Shown here piece after piece: positions 8,270 through 16,332 of a DNA stretch of 26,247 nucleotides (the stretch's first letter is position 1; every line of letters starts with the position of its first letter). The DNA lies in NCBI GenBank assembly GCA_003194525.1, contig NBIV01000499.1:1-26247 (forward strand). The letters run 5' to 3'. The stretch is from Gracilariopsis chorda. Taxonomy: Eukaryota; Rhodophyta; Florideophyceae; Gracilariales; Gracilariaceae. The notes beneath the pieces were generated by a model that did not search any database, was not told the origin of the DNA, and worked only from the letters and a program-made list of their open reading frames with translations. The position numbers and the translations under genes are program-made.

Positions 8270-9170
8270 GGGCAGGTGGGGCAGTAGTGGGAAGAGAATA
8301 GCGGAGACGACGTTCGCTGGTGTAGTTGCCGTGAAGAGAACGCTGTAGTAGTCAGCGGGTTGGGGTGTACCGAGGAATGAATTGCGTGGTCGCCGGGGGT
8401 TACGGAGGCACCACTAAAGCGTTGTGTTAGGTTTGTGCGCCGCTTATAATAAAACGAGTATGAGGGTAGCTTCGCCAGTTGCTACTAAAACCTTGATGGG
8501 CATGCTGGAAGCTTTGGTTGCTGCTGCTAATCAGAATAGATTGCGGGAGGCCTTGCCTGCTGTTCTTATTCAGAAGTGGGTGCGGGCGGTTTCAGTGTTT
8601 CGTAGCACACAAGGCGTTGTTGGGTGGAGCTGCACTGCAGTTCCAATGCGGTAGGCGTCACTTAGTGTTCAAGACAGCAATTTGAGAATGCGGGAGACCA
8701 CGAAGGTCGGTGGCAACCAGATCAGGGGTTGCTGAAAACCCCTTATGAAATGCAGGATCGCTCGCTAAAAACCGTTGAAAGCAATATGAGAAAGCGGGAT
8801 GCGAGAGGCAGCGACAAGGTTGTGCTGTTGCAGGGTAATAGAGCAGAGACGAGGGCGCCAGCTGTTAGTGAGAAGATGTTGCGGTAGGCGTTGGCGGCTA
8901 GTGATAACACAAACAGAGTACAGTAGGGATTGAAAGATGGTGCTGTATCAAAGTGGGAGTACGGTAATCGTCAGCAGTTAGTAGTACTGGGAAGAGACCG
9001 CGGTAGTCGACGTATGTTCATGGTACTTGGAAGAGAATGCAGTGGCGGCCGATGGATGGTAAAGTACCAATATGATAATGCAGTTGTCGTTGACGGTTGG
9101 TAGTACTTTGAAGAGAACGTGGGGAACGCCAGCGGATGGTCGCTACCGAGAACGTGATACAAGATGCCTC
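8270..9170 (+). repeat. degenerate ~40-bp tandem repeat array
   Basis: Units are clearest at 8945, 8984, 9023, 9064 and 9103, spaced 39-41 bp. Each starts GTAYY or GTACT, is followed by a purine run of GGGAAGAGA type, then a GCGGTAGTCG-like part. More diverged units occur earlier, such as GTGGGAAGAGAATAGCGG near 8286, GTGAAGAGAACGC near 8326, and the pair GCAATTTGAGAATGCGGGA / GCAATATGAGAAAGCGGGA near 8672 and 8782. No protein-coding function is visible. It could be an old minisatellite or an array of protein-binding sites. Confidence 0.6.
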
Positions 9171-9207
9171 GACGACTAGCGGGTATGAGTAGGATGAATG
9201 GGGGATG

Positions 9208-9242
9208 TGCTGAGATGGGGGAAGCCTTCCCCCATCTCAGCA
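9208..9242. repeat. 35-nt perfect palindrome, family copy 1
   Basis: Two 17-base arms are perfectly complementary around a single central C at 9225. The left arm is TGCTGAGATGGGGGAAG. The core ATGGGGGAAG / CTTCCCCCAT is shared with copies at 9673 and 15902. It would form a 17-bp hairpin in single-stranded DNA or RNA. Confidence 0.95.
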
Positions 9243-9287
9243 AGGTCGCCAAAAACGGTCAGTGGCTTTGAACGCTGTAAACCTATG

Positions 9288-9301
9288 CCAGGACGTCCTG
9301 G
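9288..9301. repeat. 14-bp perfect palindrome CCAGGACGTCCTGG
   Basis: Perfect dyad with an ACGT centre, about 45 bp right of palindrome copy 1. It could be a dimeric protein-binding site; no further support. Confidence 0.5.
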
Positions 9302-9672
9302 GAGGCAGGCACATTTGGTGGCCTTTCTTTGAAACAGGTCACGGAAAAAATTGAATGACGTGCTGGTGGCGGTTTTAATCCTTCACCAAGGGGTCGTGTT
9401 TGCAAGTTGCTGAAGTGCAGGCTGTGGTAAGTTGTCATGCCCTGTCACGGGTGTGCACTGTCAGCCTCCACAAGTCAAACCCCTGAACTTGTACAGATGT
9501 CAGCAACCTAATGGCCTAAAACCTCGCACAGTACAAGTACGTTTCTGTAACGTCTAGAAAACCCCAACCACTGTATACCTGAGTCACAAGGGCCATCCCC
9601 TGCGAGAGGTCCCCACTGTATATTTCGAGTTTCGAATGCTAAAATTGGTACATGCGACCGCGCAGGGCTATA

Positions 9673-9707
9673 TGCTGAAATGGGGGAAGCGTTCCCCCAT
9701 TTCAGCA
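9673..9707. repeat. 35-nt palindrome, family copy 2
   Basis: The left arm is TGCTGAAATGGGGGAAG. Sixteen outer base pairs are perfect; only the innermost pair (G:G, 9689/9691) is unpaired. Relative to copy 1 the arm base at the seventh pair is changed from G:C to A:T on both sides, a compensated change. Located about 190 bp upstream of the 485-aa gene. Confidence 0.95.
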
Positions 9708-9893
9708 CAAACACCTTCCTCCCTTGGCCCAAACTAATATATCTTCCCTCCCATCCAGAGGTTTTATGCAACAGAATCTCTTCCCTTACCCGAAGCGTGC
9801 AAAACACCCCTATACTAACCATTCCCCCCCGCGCTTGACGACTAAAAGCGCAACCACTTAACGATCAACCCCGCTACCGAGCCGCGGTACACG

Positions 9894-11351
9894 ATGACGA
9901 AGAGTCCACGACATAGGTCTAAGCATGCAGAGCGCTTGGCAAGCTTCATTGGTTCAAAAGGCAGGCCGGTGGAATTTCTAGTAACGGATAAGATGCTAGA
10001 GGACCCTAGGGACGATAGCGCGAGTGCGAACGTAATGAAAGCTGCGTTCAAAGGGCTACAAGAGGGCTTTGGTTTCGGACTGCGCTTCCATAACCTCACT
10101 GTATGTGAGTATGCTGACATCTTACGACATGTGCAACCTACAATCGGAGATGCGACTAGCGGGCTTAGTACACTGCACACACCATTACACTTGGAGCACG
10201 CATACCTAGGACTGCGTTACACGGGCAAGCTGATCCGTCTAACGGATCGTCGAAGGAAAAGAGATTGCGATGTACTGGAATCTTTGATCGTAGCCCATCA
10301 GCACGTGCTATCGAGAGTGTGCACAGAAGGGGACTGCCTTGGTGGAAATAAAGGACCATCTGAAGAACCCCATAATATGAACGAAGCTATCAATGCGCTC
10401 ACCTGGAGTCTATGTCGTTACTGTGTTGTACTTCCGTCATTGGCAGGAATGCAGGACTTTCTTCGCGTTGTGGATACCCCAATTGGAACCGTCGACGTGC
10501 AATGTGAAAGGAGTACATTGTACTCTAAGGAGTATATCTACCCATACGAAGACCGTACACTTGGCTCATATTGTTGGCGCTACACTCCCCTGACCCAGAT
10601 AGGACAACAAAACCAGGCGCTGTATGTCTGTTATACTTTGCTACCGAGTATGGCGGGTGGCTTGGTTGCTAAGACTATTGAACAAACAGGAATATATGTG
10701 ACGGTAAGTGAGGAGATAATACGCGGACATACTGGTCAGAGAGGAAAAAGAGGCAAGTACTACGAATGGGTGTCCGCAGTCATACCGGGCGTCAAGGGGA
10801 AAAGAGTGCGAACATTTTACTTGGCATTAGGCTGTAGCCTTGTGCTACCCAGTACATTCGCTGTGCGAATTGGCGCTCACAGTACGGAAGAAGTAGTACT
10901 GTTCGTACACTCCGTTCGCGTGAGACTACCCCACCGACAAACAACTATATTTATGAAGAGGGGGAAGCTGTACGTCCCGCGGGACTTGGATGAGTACGGA
11001 AATATAACGGATTTGTTAGAGCCAAGCTACAAGAAAGCCAACAACTGCATCTCATGTGTGGACTTTTGCGATATCAGTGACGATGAAGAACAATGCACAA
11101 TCGGCACAATTCCTTCCATTACTAATGTACCTCTGAACACGAAACAACGAGATAGGATAGCAGAATTGGCCTGCAATCTGAAGCTTGGAAGTCAGGGTAT
11201 AGCAGAAGCATACCGGCGAACCCCTGTGTTGAAACTGAAAACATTGACAATGATTGAGTCAGGCAGTGAGGATGAGGAAGAAGGTGTGCAGTTAATGGGA
11301 GTTTCGAGCACATACATCGTTGACGACGTGCCGTATGCGTACTACGAGTAA
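9894..11351 (+). CDS. hypothetical protein, 485 aa
   Basis: ATG at 9894, TAA at 11349-11351, no internal break. I recognise no family. Visible features are a basic N-terminus (KSPRHRSKHAERLASF), a mixed alpha/beta middle with several cysteines (C174/C177; CISCVDFC at 385-392), a basic loop GHTGQRGKRGKYYEW (278-292) that could bind nucleic acid, and an acidic, Ser-rich C-terminal part (ISDDEEQ near 394-400; SGSEDEEEG at 456-464). There is no signal peptide and no clear membrane segment. It is transcribed divergently from the ParB-like/Ulp1 frame and convergently towards the recombinase. Because it is intact among decayed retroelements it probably belongs to the same unit as the recombinase and protease (inference). 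DNA-binding or structural roles are both open. Confidence 0.65.
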   Translation: MTKSPRHRSKHAERLASFIGSKGRPVEFLVTDKMLEDPRDDSASANVMKAAFKGLQEGFGFGLRFHNLTVCEYADILRHVQPTIGDATSGLSTLHTPLHLEHAYLGLRYTGKLIRLTDRRRKRDCDVLESLIVAHQHVLSRVCTEGDCLGGNKGPSEEPHNMNEAINALTWSLCRYCVVLPSLAGMQDFLRVVDTPIGTVDVQCERSTLYSKEYIYPYEDRTLGSYCWRYTPLTQIGQQNQALYVCYTLLPSMAGGLVAKTIEQTGIYVTVSEEIIRGHTGQRGKRGKYYEWVSAVIPGVKGKRVRTFYLALGCSLVLPSTFAVRIGAHSTEEVVLFVHSVRVRLPHRQTTIFMKRGKLYVPRDLDEYGNITDLLEPSYKKANNCISCVDFCDISDDEEQCTIGTIPSITNVPLNTKQRDRIAELACNLKLGSQGIAEAYRRTPVLKLKTLTMIESGSEDEEEGVQLMGVSSTYIVDDVPYAYYE

Positions 11352-11567
11352 ATTACCGGAAACCCCTTGCATTTCCCAGTTGCATTGGGAAGTTTATGGA
11401 AGCTGCAAGCCCCGAAAGAGAGCAACTCTAGTTACGAAGGCAGTATGAGCATAAGCGAATCAGCCTCTAGCTTCGACTCTGAGGCATCTTCTGAAGACGG
11501 GTCTGGAAGCGAAGGAGAAGGGAGCAGCCAGGATGGCAGTGGTGATCAGTCAGGCCATAGATCGTGA
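11352..11567 (+). other. in-frame 71-codon extension after the stop of the 485-aa gene
   Basis: After the TAA at 11349-11351 the same reading frame continues open to a TGA at 11565-11567. The last ~45 codons encode a Ser/Glu/Asp/Gly-rich acidic tail (SASSFDSEASSEDGSGSEGE and similar). It has no ATG near its start. This looks like a former C-terminal tail cut off by a recent stop, or a readthrough extension; chance openness of a biased sequence is the alternative. Confidence 0.4.
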
Positions 11568-12296
11568 AAAGAGTTAAACAACCTAGAAATATCCTGGAGT
11601 AAGTGATTGAAGTACGCCCCAGTCAGTGTGGTTTCGAGGATACTAGCGCTTAGGCTTCATCGCCACTGCAACGTTTTGGTAGCCTGAGAAGCACTCCCGG
11701 GATAATATTCCTGTGTCCATCAGCAAGGCAATGGGTCCTGTATTTCTCCCAGTTGTGTCAACCTAAACAGTCCACGAATACCCGCTCAATGCCCCCTAAA
11801 ACCCCTCTAACTCAAACCTTGAAAGAAACCGGGGTTCCTAAACACGAGTCCGTCCCCCAAACCTCCACTAGGTCCATTGTATACCTGGTCTATTCTGCAG
11901 CAATACAAAATATGGAAAGCTCCGCATCCTTCACTTTGCAAGAAGCCTGAAAAGGTGCCCCACAAAGTCGATAATGGATAGAGTTGGAGTTCACAACGGA
12001 ATCAGAACATCGGGATTAAGCCACCCCCTCTAAAGCCTGTTCCTCTGACTCCAGTACAACAACATGATTTATTCTACGCCGGTGGTGGGTACTGTATCTA
12101 AAAACCCCGTGGTCCATCCAATCCATATGGACAAAAGCACCGTTTGACTGTGACTCCGTGAAGGCTCTATAACCATCTTCGTGGAACTGTCTGGCGCCCT
12201 GTAACCCGAGTTTCTCACAAACAAGACTGTGGCCACTTTAATCCTCTATGCTCGAACACACTACCATGTATCACCCCTTCCTGTTCCAAGAACTCA
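11568..12296. other. convergent intergenic region, no gene seen
   Basis: Separates the 3' ends of the 485-aa gene (+) and the recombinase gene (-). It contains a CTAAAACCCC-type motif near 11785 and another near 12088. No RNA gene, long repeat or convincing ORF. Confidence 0.5.
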
Positions 12297-14738
12297 TCAT
12301 TCTGATTCTTCTTCTTCTCCAAAAATGTCATCCCTAGCACTGTCCACGTCACTATCGTCATCAAGGAGAGACTCGGGTCGCTTCCTGTTACGAGAACGCC
12401 CGCCCTGCTTCATTGGATCCCACTCCCCATCACTACCAGCATCGTGGAAGGCGGCGGACATACGTGGCCATGCTGTGCTTGGTTCGTTTTGCGTATGGGC
12501 CTCATTGGGGACCGATCTGGTTCCGATATGTTTGTCTCCACGTTCCACATCTTCAACATACACATCGTTCTCGTCACCGTTCTGGTTCATAACAATGGCA
12601 AAGTGCTTTGTGAAGAGCTTCATGGTTTGCTTGAAGTCCTTTGAGTACGTAGCCATGTATGTACCACGCAACTGCTCCACAGATGTGTTCATTTGCTTTG
12701 CTACCAAACCGAGGAACTCATCCTCAGTCAGCTTCTCAGAGTCAAATTTCCCTTGGCGGTAGTTGTGCAACATGGACGTTGCGTAGCTTGCACGGAGGGT
12801 CATCGCGGTTACGTTCGTCAAGCGCGAGTCTACGCCGCGCATGAATGTTCGGATGGTGTGGCTGATGTTACTTGGCGTCATGTATTCCCCGGATCGTGTA
12901 TGCAAGAGTAATGGTTGATTCGTCTGGAGTATATCTGATGGAGGAATGCGACGTCTTCGGATGAGGACGGGACGAACAAAGTCCACGTGTAACGCAATAT
13001 ATGGTAGAACGCTGATGGGAAACACTACATCCGGCATGTCGAGCGCACTGGCGGTCTTTTCGCGAAACGTCTTCACGGAAACAACCTCTTCCTCATAATC
13101 GTCGTTGTAACATAACTCAAGAGTTTCCGGTGCTGGACACTGCAGTCTTGCGTAAGCCTGCGGCCTCTGCCCCCCACCACACATTGTCAATAACCTAACA
13201 AAATTTAGGCACCACTTCTCGACCAACCCGTTCGTCTTCTGTAGCATATCTTGGGCTGATTCCGTTCCCTTCTTCTTCGCCTTGACATTGAACGAATCAC
13301 AGATGTCATCCAATACGCACGTAGCGAGACGCATTCCTTTCTGAGTCTGCTTTTCCGTTACGATGGTGTGATCCTGTATACGTTTGTCTGCGTCCTGCCT
13401 TTTTCGTGCCGTCTCCCGGTACTTGGACTTTGCTGCATTGAATGTACTCGTCAAGTACAAGGAAACCCTTGCAATCCGTAGTCGGGTAGCTTCGTCTGGG
13501 AACTTCAGGCTGGCGTACTTGCACACGGTTTGTAGCGCGTTGCACTTAGAGGCCACAGTGCATGTTGATGCTGTTGTGAGGAAATGGTTGATGAACACTT
13601 GAACCAGATCTTCGTTGGCCATATTTCTGAAGAGTGCGTTATGCTTCCACCCATCTTTCCGCCCAAGTTTCCTCGCAGCGATACACCAGCGAAGAAACTG
13701 TCCAACAATGCTTCCTAAAAGCTTGAAGCTGGCCCCAGATGACATGTTCATGAGTTCCTTTGTCCTGTACCGAAGCTTGTAAATCTCATCGAGATCCAGA
13801 CAGTTCTCTCTATTCACTCGCAATCCAGGGTACGCTGCCAACCCTTTTCCAACATTCTTCGACGCTTTCATCATTCTCGCAGCCTCACTGGTGAAGTACC
13901 CAGGGTCTCGGGCGAGGGTCAGATCGACCATGGCCTTCCACCGGAGCTCCGGTGTGTCCGGTTCTGGTGCGTTCCCTTCTGCGACTCGCCAAAGAGAGTG
14001 AACACTGAGAAGAGCTGTAGCATTACCCCTCGACCTTGGGCTCTGGAAAATATCCGCACGCTCGTGGTACAGCTCATTATTCCTGCTCTTTAGCACCTCC
14101 TCCTGTTCCTTCAGTACCTGGCGTACATCCACTTCCACCCCGTCCTCTCCCTGTTCCGACTCTAACTCGTTCTCGAGATTAATGTCTTCAGCAGGCTGTC
14201 CTTTGTCAGTACCAAGAACTGTTTCTGCACTCACCTCTACTTCTGCATGGCCATCTTCCTCACGCACAGTTACAGCTTGAACTTCGTCCTCACGATTTCC
14301 TAGGACATCGATGTTGTCACGCGGCAGATATGCAGGATTGCTTCGGTGGGCATCGTCGCGGGAGGGTGTTGTATCTCTGGAGCGCGGAATGCATAGACCC
14401 GAAGAGGGCACCCCAATTCCAAGGTGTCGACGCTTTGCTGTACCCTTCTCAAGGCGATGATGAGTGGTATTCTCAGGAGTTTCGGACGAAGCCCTGACAT
14501 CTTCGATAGGTCGTTTTGCTGGTGGGGACGTGGTGCAGACCCTACTCTTGTTTGATCCGCTAGCGCGTTTGGAGGCGATCGCATCGCGAGGAAGGCGTCT
14601 TATAGCCTTCCGACGACCGACTGTCTTTTTTACGGTGTGTAAAAGTACGGATTTCATTTCCGTGTGAGCTGCAGTGAACAGGATATAGCAAATGAAGATT
14701 TGAGCTGGGGCGGCAGGACTGCAATGACTCAGTGGCAA
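12297..14738 (-). CDS. tyrosine recombinase/integrase-like protein, 813 aa
   Basis: Layout: basic N-terminus with NLS-like KKTVGRRKAIRRLPR, acidic linker (about 150-215), a helical segment at about 317-420 that fits a core-binding domain, and a catalytic domain at about 500-700. Landmarks: CGGGQRPQAYARL with Arg525 (box I arginine); FREKTASALD with Lys561 as candidate beta-hairpin lysine; TAMTLRASYATSML with Arg649 (box II arginine, in the LRxxxAT context); and KQMNTSVEQLRGTYMATY with Tyr694 as likely nucleophile. The usual first His/Lys of box II is Met646 and the second His/Trp is Thr685, so it is non-canonical. An acidic tail ends the protein. The first Met is followed by an unusual hydrophobic stretch; Met28 (14657) gives a more natural nuclear protein and may be the real start. 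Family resemblance is to Crypton/DUF3435-like eukaryotic YRs, which catalyse DNA integration and excision. Confidence 0.7.
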   Translation of the reverse strand: MPLSHCSPAAPAQIFICYILFTAAHTEMKSVLLHTVKKTVGRRKAIRRLPRDAIASKRASGSNKSRVCTTSPPAKRPIEDVRASSETPENTTHHRLEKGTAKRRHLGIGVPSSGLCIPRSRDTTPSRDDAHRSNPAYLPRDNIDVLGNREDEVQAVTVREEDGHAEVEVSAETVLGTDKGQPAEDINLENELESEQGEDGVEVDVRQVLKEQEEVLKSRNNELYHERADIFQSPRSRGNATALLSVHSLWRVAEGNAPEPDTPELRWKAMVDLTLARDPGYFTSEAARMMKASKNVGKGLAAYPGLRVNRENCLDLDEIYKLRYRTKELMNMSSGASFKLLGSIVGQFLRWCIAARKLGRKDGWKHNALFRNMANEDLVQVFINHFLTTASTCTVASKCNALQTVCKYASLKFPDEATRLRIARVSLYLTSTFNAAKSKYRETARKRQDADKRIQDHTIVTEKQTQKGMRLATCVLDDICDSFNVKAKKKGTESAQDMLQKTNGLVEKWCLNFVRLLTMCGGGQRPQAYARLQCPAPETLELCYNDDYEEEVVSVKTFREKTASALDMPDVVFPISVLPYIALHVDFVRPVLIRRRRIPPSDILQTNQPLLLHTRSGEYMTPSNISHTIRTFMRGVDSRLTNVTAMTLRASYATSMLHNYRQGKFDSEKLTEDEFLGLVAKQMNTSVEQLRGTYMATYSKDFKQTMKLFTKHFAIVMNQNGDENDVYVEDVERGDKHIGTRSVPNEAHTQNEPSTAWPRMSAAFHDAGSDGEWDPMKQGGRSRNRKRPESLLDDDSDVDSARDDIFGEEEESE

Positions 14739-15579
14739 TGATCTGAACGGCTAGTTCTTTGGGACGATGGTGTCGAAAATCCTTCTTAAAACCCACGCTA
14801 ATACCTGAACCCTATTCCCTGAGGCCCCTGACAGTGACAAAAGTGAGACGGTTGTTATTGAAGATCGCTAATACAGTGCGTTGTACATCTGGTCTTACAT
14901 CGTAAAGCAAGGCTCTTGTCCTGTCAGGGCCGCAAATTCAGCACCTCTAAAGCCTCTCATTTGCAGATATGGAACCTCCTCTTCTATCATAAGTGTGACC
15001 GAATTCACTGCACATGCCCCCTCCGGCCCTGCTCTCTTATATCGTGGGAGCATTACTCAGCATCTGAAAACCCAGCAATCCGATGTGGATCTCAATAACC
15101 AGTGAGTGTCTACTGTACGATGTTGTTTACAGTGCGCGTCCGCACAGTAACGTCACATGACGTATCACTTGCGTATTGTGTAAGTGCCACGCGTTCTCAT
15201 TGCGTTACTGTACGGCACGTCACACCAGCGTGCCTTCTATATTTCTTACATCTACTACGTGAATGCGGGAGTGTAAACTCCCAAAAACCACTCCCTGCGC
15301 TCGTAAGACCCATAGGCCACTGAAACTATCTCCGTCGTAGGAAGTTCTTGTCAGCCCACTTCACCGTAGACACCCCGTGCTTTTGCCTGTGCTGGCGCAC
15401 CTCGAAGACGAGAGCACCATAGTTTGTCCTTCACTGCAACCCCATCTCCAGAAAAGTGTGATGTTCTAGTGGGCTATGTAGAATTCCATGCAATACAAAA
15501 AGTACACTTCAGAGAAACCCCAGCATATACGGTATCGTAGAGCCAACCTAGTATTAGCATAATAGCAAAAACCTCCTCC
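14739..15579. other. non-coding region upstream of the recombinase gene
   Basis: No credible gene. It should contain the recombinase promoter (minus strand). Short ORFs of 60-74 codons here show no protein-like features. The most structured part is the CRE-like inverted pair at 15150-15163. Confidence 0.5.
15150..15163. promoter_or_regulatory. possible bZIP/CRE-like inverted pair of TGACGT half-sites
   Basis: ACGTCA-CA-TGACGT: two TGACGT half-sites inverted around a 2-bp spacer, the arrangement bound by bZIP factors in many eukaryotes. It lies about 500 bp upstream of the recombinase start. A single occurrence; could be chance. Confidence 0.25.
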
Positions 15580-15748
15580 AAAAAAAAGAAAAGGGAATAC
15601 ATTCGTGTGTGGTGAAACGCACGTAATGCAACGTCTCCTGGACACCCCAGTGCCTACGCACTGCATGACATGCAGGAATCGAACCCACGATCATCGATGC
15701 AGCAGCGCCGTGGGTATGGCCAGTACCCACTTTGCTACCGCAGAGATT
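15580..15748 (-). ncRNA. tRNA-derived Pol III unit (SINE-like)
   Basis: On the minus strand, TAGCAAAGTGGGT (15737-15725) fits the Pol III A box TRGCNNARYNGG, and GGTTCGATTCC (15685-15675) is a perfect B box 52 nt later. Downstream, a TTTTCTTTTTTTT run (15592-15580) is a good Pol III terminator. The T arm folds, but acceptor and D stems do not pair well, so this is not an ordinary tRNA; a tRNA-derived SINE or small Pol III RNA fits better. Extra structure: GTGGGTA/TACCCAC hairpin at 15710-15730 overlapping the A box, and CTGCATG-A-CATGCAG at 15661-15675. No flanking duplication was identified. Confidence 0.5.
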
Positions 15749-15900
15749 TTTGCTTGCCGAACCCTCTCATTCCTGCTCCTCTTAACTCTGACTGTGTCGC
15801 TGTAATGGTACTGTAATTATATGCATACGTGGCCTACGTTTCCGCTCCCGTGCTAGCAAACCCCGCGTTTTTGTCCCAAAAAATACCAAATACGCCTTGC

Positions 15901-15937
15901 GTGCACAAATGGGGGAAGGCTTCCCCCATTTGTGCAC
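15901..15937. repeat. 37-nt perfect palindrome, family copy 3
   Basis: 18-base arms perfectly complementary around a central G at 15919. The left arm is GTGCACAAATGGGGGAAG. It aligns with copies 1 and 2 over 15902-15936: the TGC ends and the ATGGGGGAAG core are conserved, while two arm pairs are replaced on both sides (T:A to A:T and G:C to C:G). Confidence 0.95.
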
Positions 15938-16332
15938 ATGCCTCCACGACAACATGTACAAAACCCACTTAAAAACCCATGGAAATCAAGCTAAAAACCC
16001 ATTGAAATCCTAAAAACCCCTTCTACAATCCACAGGAAAACCCCAGAAACCAAACTGATATCCTAAAAACCCACTCGAAAACCAAACCTAAATCTCTAAA
16101 ACCCCTCTAAAATCCAACTAAAATCTTAAAAACCTCTGAAATCCTTAAAATCCCCTAAAAATCCATAAAACCGCTATAGTCTATAAAATCTCTCAAATCC
16201 TCTAAAATCCATCAAACCGCTATAGTCTATAAAATCCCTCCAATCCTCCACAATCCTCCACTCCCCTAAAATCACCATCAATCTCCCACTCCCCTATAAT
16301 CATCCCCACTCCATAAAATCCTTGAAAACCGA
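15938..16332 (+). repeat. degenerate TAAAAYCCC low-complexity block
   Basis: Almost the whole stretch is built from variants of CTAAAACCC, CTAAAATCC and GAAATCC on the plus strand, i.e. a decayed version of the CCCCTAAAA tracts further left. It contains a local 42-bp near-tandem duplication, at 16161-16202 and 16207-16248 (3 differences), carrying CCGCTATAGTCTATAAAATC. It leads directly into the right 58-bp repeat. Confidence 0.75.

Larger units (their letters stand above)
8120..9893. other. 1.77-kb divergent intergenic region with tandem array and palindromes
   Basis: Separates the minus-strand ParB-like/Ulp1 frame from the plus-strand 485-aa gene and should contain both promoters. No gene is recognisable. 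It holds the ~40-bp degenerate array (8270-9170), two long palindromes (9208-9242, 9673-9707) and a 14-bp perfect palindrome (9288-9301). This concentration of structure suggests a regulatory, replication or recombination region; that role is inference. Confidence 0.5.

Noticed and set aside
11753..11950. 65-codon plus-strand frame between the convergent genes
   Set aside because: Low-complexity Thr/Pro/Gln product containing the CTAAAACCCC motif; nothing supports coding.
12229..12762. 177-codon plus-strand frame
   Set aside because: Lies antisense to the acidic C-terminal part of the recombinase gene; Ser-rich content is the mirror of its Glu/Asp codons.
15661..15748. Ordinary tRNA gene on the minus strand
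   Set aside because: A and B boxes fit, but the acceptor and D stems do not pair and no sound anticodon arm can be placed; annotated as a tRNA-derived unit instead.
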